A stretch of DNA of 17,971 nt from contig CAZNSG010000165.1 in NCBI GenBank assembly GCA_964575715.1, forward strand, positions 1-17,971, in the 5' to 3' direction. Both the position numbers and the translations under genes were made by a program. The notes beneath the pieces were generated by a model. That model saw only the letters and a program-made list of their open reading frames with translations, searched no databases and had not been told where the DNA came from. The stretch comes from PNAI01 sp964575715 (GTDB lineage: Bacteria > Pseudomonadota > Alphaproteobacteria > Rhizobiales > Xanthobacteraceae). Shown here in pieces: positions 14,009-17,971 of this stretch (position 1 is the stretch's first letter; each line of letters starts with the position of its first letter).

Positions 14009-15025
14009 GTGATCCAGAAGAACTGGCAAGAACTGATCAGGCCAAACAAGCTGCAAGTGGCTTTGGGCAGCGATGCCAAGCGGATGGCGACGTTGGTTGC
14101 CGAGCCGCTTGAGCGCGGCTTCGGCGTGACGCTTGGAAACGCGTTGCGGCGGGTTCTCCTGTCTTCGCTGCAAGGCGCTGCCGTGCAATCGGTCCACATC
14201 GACGGGGTATTGCACGAATTCTCCTCGATCGCGGGCGTGCGCGAGGACGTCACCGACATCGTGCTCAACATCAAGGACATCGCCATCAAAATGCAGGGCG
14301 ATGGACCCAAGCGCATGGTGGTGAAGAAGCAGGGTCCGGGTACCGTGACCGCGAGCGACATTCAGACCGTGGGCGATATCGTCGTGCTCAACCCGGATCT
14401 GGTGCTGTGCACGCTCGATGAGGGCGCCGAGATTCGCATGGAATTCACGGTCAATACCGGCAAGGGCTACGTGCCGTCCGAGCGCAACCGGCCGGAGGAT
14501 GCGCCGATCGGGCTGATCCCGGTCGACAGTCTTTATTCTCCGGTGCGCAGGGTGTCCTATAAGGTCGAGAATACGCGCGAGGGCCAGATCCTCGACTACG
14601 ACAAGCTCACCTTGCAGATTGAGACCAACGGCGCGGTGGGACCGGAAGATGCGCTCGCCTATGCCGCGCGTATCCTGCAGGACCAGCTCAACGTGTTCGT
14701 GAATTTCGAGGAGCCGAGAAAAGAAGTTGCGGTCGAGGTCATCCCCGATCTCGCCTTCAATCCCGCGTTCCTCAAGAAGGTCGACGAACTCGAGCTGTCC
14801 GTGCGCTCGGCCAATTGTCTCAAGAACGACAATATCGTCTATATCGGCGATCTGGTGCAGAAGTCGGAAGCCGAAATGCTGCGCACGCCGAACTTCGGCC
14901 GCAAGTCGCTAAACGAGATCAAGGAAGTGCTGGCGCAGATGGGGCTGCATCTCGGCATGGAAGTGCCGGGTTGGCCGCCGGAAAACATCGAAGAGCTGGC
15001 CAAGCGCTTCGAGGATCACTACTGA
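14009..15025 (+). CDS. rpoA: RNA polymerase alpha subunit
   Basis: Alpha dimerises to nucleate RNA polymerase assembly and contacts UP elements and activators. From GTG 14009 the protein has 338 residues and begins (M)IQKNWQELIRPNKLQV, the rhizobial N-terminus. The NTD shows EPLERGFGVTLGNALRRVLL and SSIAGVREDVTDIVLNIK; the alpha-CTD shows LSVRSANCLKNDNIVYIGDL with Arg266 at the DNA-binding position, then RTPNFGRKSLNEIKEVL. The same frame is open back to ATG 13901, which overlaps the rpsK stop and would add 36 residues (MTDIFTRSAGTPPAESSLGA...). Homology favours the GTG; the ATGA overlap favours the longer form. Product certain, start uncertain. Confidence 0.95.
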   Translation: MIQKNWQELIRPNKLQVALGSDAKRMATLVAEPLERGFGVTLGNALRRVLLSSLQGAAVQSVHIDGVLHEFSSIAGVREDVTDIVLNIKDIAIKMQGDGPKRMVVKKQGPGTVTASDIQTVGDIVVLNPDLVLCTLDEGAEIRMEFTVNTGKGYVPSERNRPEDAPIGLIPVDSLYSPVRRVSYKVENTREGQILDYDKLTLQIETNGAVGPEDALAYAARILQDQLNVFVNFEEPRKEVAVEVIPDLAFNPAFLKKVDELELSVRSANCLKNDNIVYIGDLVQKSEAEMLRTPNFGRKSLNEIKEVLAQMGLHLGMEVPGWPPENIEELAKRFEDHY

Positions 15026-15026
15026 G

Positions 15027-15094
15027 CAGGGGTCAGGCATCAGGGGTCAGGTATCAGGACGTCCTGATCCCCGACACCTGATGCCTGATTCCTG
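15027..15094. repeat. 68-bp imperfect palindrome between rpoA and rplQ
   Basis: Two 34-nt arms meet at the centre 15060/15061 (core AGGACGTCCT). Of the 34 positions, 29 are exact complements and two of the rest could form G-U pairs. The left arm itself contains two similar 14-nt units, GTCAGGCATCAGGG (15032-15045) and GTCAGGTATCAGGA (15046-15059). As RNA it would fold into a long stem. It has the look of a dispersed palindromic element of the kind common in alphaproteobacterial intergenic DNA, but no other copy occurs in this window. Confidence 0.75.
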
Positions 15095-15108
15095 TCTCCG
15101 AAGGAGAC
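15094..15108 (+). promoter_or_regulatory. Hairpin covering the rplQ Shine-Dalgarno
   Basis: GTCTCC (15094-15099), loop GAA, GGAGAC (15103-15108): a perfect 6-bp stem. The 3' arm contains GGAG of AAGGAG (15101-15106), which sits 6 nt before the rplQ ATG. Folding would hide the ribosome-binding site, so initiation could depend on upstream translation, on competition with the larger palindrome next to it, or on L17 itself; which of these is inference. Confidence 0.5.
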
Positions 15109-15112
15109 GCCC

Positions 15113-15544
15113 ATGCGTCACGGCAAGGCTCATCGCAAGTTCAGCCGCAAGCACGAGCATCGCCGTGCCATGTTCGCCAACATGGCGGCGGCGCTGATCA
15201 AGCACGAGCAGATCATCACCACCCTGCCGAAGGCGAAGGATTTGCGGCCGGTGGTGGAAAAACTGGTCACGCTCGGCAAACGCGGCGATCTGCACGCCCG
15301 CCGCCAGGCCATCGCGCAGATGCGCGACATCGCCATGGTCAAGAAATTGTTCGACGTGATCGGCCCGCGCTACAAGGGCCGCAATGGCGGCTATACCCGC
15401 GTGCTCAAGGCGGGATTCCGCTATGGCGACGCCGCGCCGGTCGCGGTGATCGAATTCGTCGACCGGGACGAGGCCGCCAAGGGGCTCGATTCCGGGCCGG
15501 TTATCGCGAATAAGGCCGAAGCCGAGGAGACGGTGGCGGCGTGA
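15113..15544 (+). CDS. rplQ: 50S ribosomal protein L17
   Basis: L17 lies near the tunnel exit. Length is 143 aa (E. coli 127), with the usual rhizobial Ala/Glu tail. Signatures: MRHGKAHRKFSRKHEHRRAM, NMAAALIKHEQIITTLPKAK, ARRQAIAQ and YKGRNGGYTRVLKAGFRYGD. AAGGAG is 6 nt upstream but can pair into a hairpin. It is the last gene of the superoperon, 25 nt before an intrinsic terminator. Confidence 0.98.
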   Translation: MRHGKAHRKFSRKHEHRRAMFANMAAALIKHEQIITTLPKAKDLRPVVEKLVTLGKRGDLHARRQAIAQMRDIAMVKKLFDVIGPRYKGRNGGYTRVLKAGFRYGDAAPVAVIEFVDRDEAAKGLDSGPVIANKAEAEETVAA

Positions 15545-15569
15545 TCGCGGGTATTGTGGAGTTTGGTGC

Positions 15570-15600
15570 AAAGGACGGCTTATGGCCGTCCTTTTTTGTT
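15570..15600 (+). terminator. Intrinsic terminator of the ribosomal superoperon
   Basis: AAAGGACGGC (15570-15579), loop TTATG, GCCGTCCTTT (15585-15594): a perfect 10-bp stem continued by a T-rich tract (TTTGTT). It lies right after rplQ and is the only canonical Rho-independent terminator seen in the window. Confidence 0.93.
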
Positions 15601-15617
15601 TATTGCGGCGAATAGGT

Positions 15618-15649
15618 TATTGCCGCGGGCAATATGGGTCGCCGATAAT
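15618..15649 (+). promoter_or_regulatory. Candidate promoter and dyad for the cytochrome c gene
   Basis: TTGCCG (15620-15625) and GATAAT (15644-15649) are separated by 18 nt and match the sigma-70 consensus at 4/6 and 5/6 positions. A dyad TATTGCC-GCG-GGCAATA (15618-15634) overlaps the -35 and could be an operator. Placement between the terminator and a gene with its own GGAGG site supports independent transcription. Confidence 0.4.
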
Positions 15650-15714
15650 GACAGGGTACTATTGCAACGCGGCAAGCTGGACGATGCCGCGCTCGTCGAT
15701 AAACGGAGGATTGA

Positions 15715-16563
15715 ATGCTTCGGGTTGGAATGACAGTGGTAGCAATGTCGGTTGCTTTTGCAGTGAGCGCAAATGCGCAAAGCGCGGTCAAGCGGGGGGA
15801 CTACCTCGTCAATACCATTTTGACCTGTGGCAATTGCCATACGCCCAAGGGGCCAGGCGGTGTCGATATCAAGGAAAAGGCGTTTTCCGGCTTCCTCGAA
15901 TTCGATGAGCCGCCGTTTAAGGTCACCGCTTCCAACATCACGCCGGACAAAGAGACCGGCATCGGCAAATGGAGTGCCGTCGATATCAGAAAGGCGCTGA
16001 TAGAAGGAAAGCGGCCGAACGGCACCCCGCTCGCGGAGATCATGCCGTCGAGCTTCTATCCGATTCTGACCAAGCGCGATCTCAATGCAATCGTTGTCTA
16101 TCTGCGCAGTCTCAAGCCGATCAAAAACCAGGTGCCCGATCCGGTCTACAAGATCGCGCTGCCGCACCATGTTTTCCCGGGCGCCGAGAAGCCGATGACG
16201 GCGGCTGCAATGCGCAACAAGGTCAAGCGCGGGTTCTATCTGGTCACCATCGGGCATTGCATGGAATGCCACACGCCGATGGGGCCGAAGGGAAGGGACT
16301 ATGTCAACGATCTTGGCAAGGGCGGGTTCCAGATGCCGCCAGGACCGTGGGGAATATCGGTTTCGCGAAACATCACGTCGAGCAAGACCAAGGGGATTGG
16401 CGCGTGGACCGACGAGGAAATCAAGCGCGCGATCACGCAAGGCGTTACCAAGGACGGCAGCAAGCTCAAGGGGCCGATGGGTTATTCCTATTATGCCGGC
16501 ATGACGAAAACCGATCTCGACGCTATGGTCGCCTATCTGCGCACGGTGCCGGCGAAGGAATAA
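15715..16563 (+). CDS. Exported di-haem cytochrome c
   Basis: A 282-residue periplasmic electron-transfer protein. Residues 1-21 are a Sec signal peptide (hydrophobic VVAMSVAFAVSA, cleavage after ANA, before Q22). Two class-I cytochrome c domains follow, each with one haem-binding CxxCH: CGNCH at 38-42 and CMECH at 182-186. Likely axial Met ligands are M110 (EIMPSS) and M255 (GPMGYSY), each followed by the DL.A.V.YLR helix. It resembles the cytochrome subunits of membrane alcohol, aldehyde or nicotinate dehydrogenases, yet no dehydrogenase gene is adjacent. GGAGG (15705-15709) is 5 nt before the ATG. The gene is probably monocistronic. The redox partner is unknown. Confidence 0.93.
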   Translation: MLRVGMTVVAMSVAFAVSANAQSAVKRGDYLVNTILTCGNCHTPKGPGGVDIKEKAFSGFLEFDEPPFKVTASNITPDKETGIGKWSAVDIRKALIEGKRPNGTPLAEIMPSSFYPILTKRDLNAIVVYLRSLKPIKNQVPDPVYKIALPHHVFPGAEKPMTAAAMRNKVKRGFYLVTIGHCMECHTPMGPKGRDYVNDLGKGGFQMPPGPWGISVSRNITSSKTKGIGAWTDEEIKRAITQGVTKDGSKLKGPMGYSYYAGMTKTDLDAMVAYLRTVPAKE

Positions 16564-17036
16564 TCCTTTGACCCGTCAAGTATGGCCGGCCCCTGCCGGT
16601 AAGAGCTTTTTGACGCTTCGGCGAGCAGAAAAATCGCAATCGAGCGCCAGAAGGATTTCATTCGTGGCTTTCGGACTTGGAGCAGCACGATGCGGCGGAG
16701 TTTAATGCAGCCGCCGTGTCGGATCACGCCGATGAAACGCTGCGGCGGTTGTAAAAAAACGATCTCCGAACATGGCTGTGAACTCTGGTGAAAACCTGGA
16801 GATATTGGTGATTTTTCAAATACAAAGCGGTGCTTGCGGCGTACGAATTTCGCTCTCTCCGGCAGTGGAAATGTTCAAAAAACCGATGGCGTTTGACTGT
16901 GCTTTTGCGGCAACGCCGATCAAAAAACACCCATTCAGTCCGCATTTTTAGTCGGAATTCGCTGCGTCATATTCGTTAACGCTGTACAACTTGCTCCAGA
17001 TGCGGCGCTGAGTTTTCGCGTGCGGAGTTGCGTACC
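16564..17036. other. 473-nt intergenic region, AT-richer, no convincing gene
   Basis: The first part holds a weak terminator-like hairpin CCGGC-CCCT-GCCGG (16586-16599) followed after 7 nt by TTTTT, then a 46-codon stop-to-stop open stretch (16614-16754) without a start codon. From about 16741 to 16980 the GC content falls to about 46%, against roughly 60% in the operon. CGTTAACG at 16975-16982 is a perfect palindrome. Presumably the porin promoter lies in the last 150 nt, but no clear -35/-10 pair was found. Short minus-strand frames here look like noise. Confidence 0.6.
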
Positions 17037-17834
17037 ATGCGTCGCATTGCATTGGCCGTTATGGCCACCACAGCACTTACCTTTGCGGCGCTGGGCGCCG
17101 GCACACCGAGCGCTTCCGCCGCCGACATGCCGGTGAAGGCGCTTCCTTTATTCAACTGGACCGGCTGGTATGTCGGGGTCAATACCGGCTACAGCTGGGG
17201 AATAGCGAAAAACAAGCACGCGACGCTACCAGCATTGAACGTGCAGAATCCCGATACGAAGGTGCGGATCAGGGGATGGCAGGGCAGCGTGGAAGGCGGC
17301 TACTGCTGGCAACATCGTCCCCAAACCCCCTACATGCCCGCCGCAACCAACGTCCCGTGGGTCTCTTGCGTCGAAGCGAACTTCAATATCGGCCGCGAGC
17401 GCGGAAGCGGGTCGTCTACCGTTCCCGGTGTCGTTACCGGCGATTTCAACCGAATCGACAAGACAGAGTCGGTGGACTGGGTCTTGACCTTGGGGCCCAA
17501 GCTCGGGCCGGCGCTCGACAATAATCTGCTGTATCTGTACATCACCGGCGGTGTAGCGTTCGGCAAGGTGAAGTTGAGCGCCGTCAACACCTTCACCAGC
17601 GGCACATTATCATTAATTGACGACAGAAGTGTCTCGCGGATCAAAACCGGGTGGTTCGTCGGGGCGGGTCTCGAACGGATGATCAACCGGCATTGGGGAG
17701 TCAAATTCCACTATTCGTATGTCGATCTCGGCGAGACGAGTGTGGACGTCTATCCCTTGGGGCCTACGCCTGCAACGGTCAGCAGCAACATAACCGACCA
17801 CATCCTCAGTGCCGGCGTGAACTATCACTTCTAG
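17037..17834 (+). CDS. Outer-membrane beta-barrel protein, Omp25/RopB-like
   Basis: A 265-residue exported protein. The signal peptide is MRRIALAVMATTALTFAALG plus AGTPSASA, cleaved after residue 28 before ADMPVKALP. The mature start followed by FNWTGWYVGVNTGYSWG is the hallmark of the rhizobial Omp25/Omp31/RopB small-porin family (eight-stranded OmpA-like barrel). Alternating hydrophobic strands such as LLYLYITGGVAFGKVKL, GWFVGAGLERMI and HWGVKFHYSYVDLGE follow, and it ends HILSAGVNYHF with the C-terminal Phe needed for BAM insertion. Cys90 and Cys111 could form a disulfide in an extracellular loop. ATG 17037 is chosen over the in-frame TTG 17028 because GGAG (17024-17027) is 9 nt from the ATG and abuts the TTG. 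Its role may be envelope integrity; this is family-based. Confidence 0.92.
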   Translation: MRRIALAVMATTALTFAALGAGTPSASAADMPVKALPLFNWTGWYVGVNTGYSWGIAKNKHATLPALNVQNPDTKVRIRGWQGSVEGGYCWQHRPQTPYMPAATNVPWVSCVEANFNIGRERGSGSSTVPGVVTGDFNRIDKTESVDWVLTLGPKLGPALDNNLLYLYITGGVAFGKVKLSAVNTFTSGTLSLIDDRSVSRIKTGWFVGAGLERMINRHWGVKFHYSYVDLGETSVDVYPLGPTPATVSSNITDHILSAGVNYHF

Positions 17835-17898
17835 AGCATTTTCCACCTGGGATGAATCGTAGGGGATTCCCAAGCGGCCGCGAATAAGATTCTGTGAT

Positions 17899-17915
17899 CT
17901 CCTCAATTCGAGGAG
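17899..17915 (+). promoter_or_regulatory. Hairpin masking the transposase Shine-Dalgarno
   Basis: CTCCTC (17899-17904), loop AATTC, GAGGAG (17910-17915): a perfect 6-bp stem. The right arm contains the AGGAGG ribosome-binding site (17911-17916) located 6 nt before ATG 17923. Such structures are known in insertion sequences as a brake on transposase made from read-through transcripts. Confidence 0.5.
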
Positions 17916-17922
17916 GCCGGCG

Positions 17923-17971
17923 ATGGGCTTGGGCTATTCGAACGATCTTCGGGCGCGAGTGATCCGGGTTG
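17923..17971 (+). CDS. IS630-family transposase, N-terminal fragment (3' end outside window)
   Basis: The first 16 codons read MGLGYSNDLRARVIRV and run to the window edge. The YSNDLRxRVI pattern is the typical opening of the helix-turn-helix domain of IS630-type DDE transposases in rhizobia. AGGAGG is 6 nt upstream. Only the very start is visible, so the catalytic DDE residues and the intactness of the element cannot be judged. Confidence 0.75.
   Translation, partial: MGLGYSNDLRARVIRV

Larger units (their letters stand above)
17840..17971 (+). mobile_element. Left end of an IS630-type insertion sequence (truncated by window)
   Basis: Directly after the porin stop the sequence shifts to a short non-coding lead (from about 17838) and then the start of an IS630-like transposase. 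IS630 elements insert at TA; candidate TA edges are at 17834-17835 and 17861-17862, but the terminal inverted repeat cannot be confirmed because the right end is outside the window. The left boundary is therefore approximate. Confidence 0.5.

Noticed and set aside
16586..16611. Hairpin plus TTTTT after the cytochrome gene as a terminator
   Set aside because: The stem is only 5 bp and the T-run starts 7 nt away; kept only as a weak possibility in the intergenic entry.
16724..16945. Minus-strand frame of 73 codons in the intergenic region
   Set aside because: No ribosome-binding site or family signature, and odd composition; probably chance in AT-richer DNA.

Overview
The window is a chromosomal segment of an alphaproteobacterium, most likely Hyphomicrobiales near the Bradyrhizobium/Xanthobacteraceae group. 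The reasons are the S10-spc-alpha gene order, the RpoA, L22 and L14 sequences, a short-LID adenylate kinase, an Omp25/RopB-type porin with the 'ADMP...FNWTGWYVG' mature N-terminus, and about 60% GC in the operon. I recognise these from memory of the families; no database search was possible.

Positions 2-15544 are one co-oriented ribosomal superoperon on the + strand. It starts with the 3' end of fusA, followed by the S10 block (rpsJ, rplC, rplD, rplW, rplB, rpsS, rplV, rpsC, rplP, rpmC, rpsQ). Next comes the spc block (rplN, rplX, rplE, rpsN, rpsH, rplF, rplR, rpsE, rpmD, rplO, secY), then adk and the alpha block (rpsM, rpsK, rpoA, rplQ). Many junctions are tight or overlapping (ATGA at rplD/rplW and secY/adk, TGATG at rplN/rplX, an 8-nt overlap at rplX/rplE). 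The only sizeable gaps are rplO-secY, adk-rpsM, the rpsK-rpoA gap (if rpoA starts at the internal GTG) and rpoA-rplQ. A strong intrinsic terminator at 15570-15600 ends the unit. The genes supply ribosome assembly, protein export (SecY), adenylate balance (Adk) and transcription (RpoA).

Positions 15600-17971 are an accessory flank: a secreted di-haem cytochrome c with its own probable promoter, a 473-nt AT-richer stretch without a convincing gene, an outer-membrane beta-barrel protein, and the left end of an IS630-type insertion sequence whose transposase runs off the window.

No new multi-gene system is visible; most of the window is conserved housekeeping DNA. The points worth a second look are: no tuf gene between fusA and rpsJ; low-complexity charged or Ala/Pro extensions on S19, L29, S17, L5 (N-terminal) and Adk; a 68-bp imperfect palindrome between rpoA and rplQ, next to a hairpin that covers the rplQ Shine-Dalgarno; a possible Cys-Cys-Cys leader peptide upstream of rpsM; and a similar SD-masking hairpin before the transposase.
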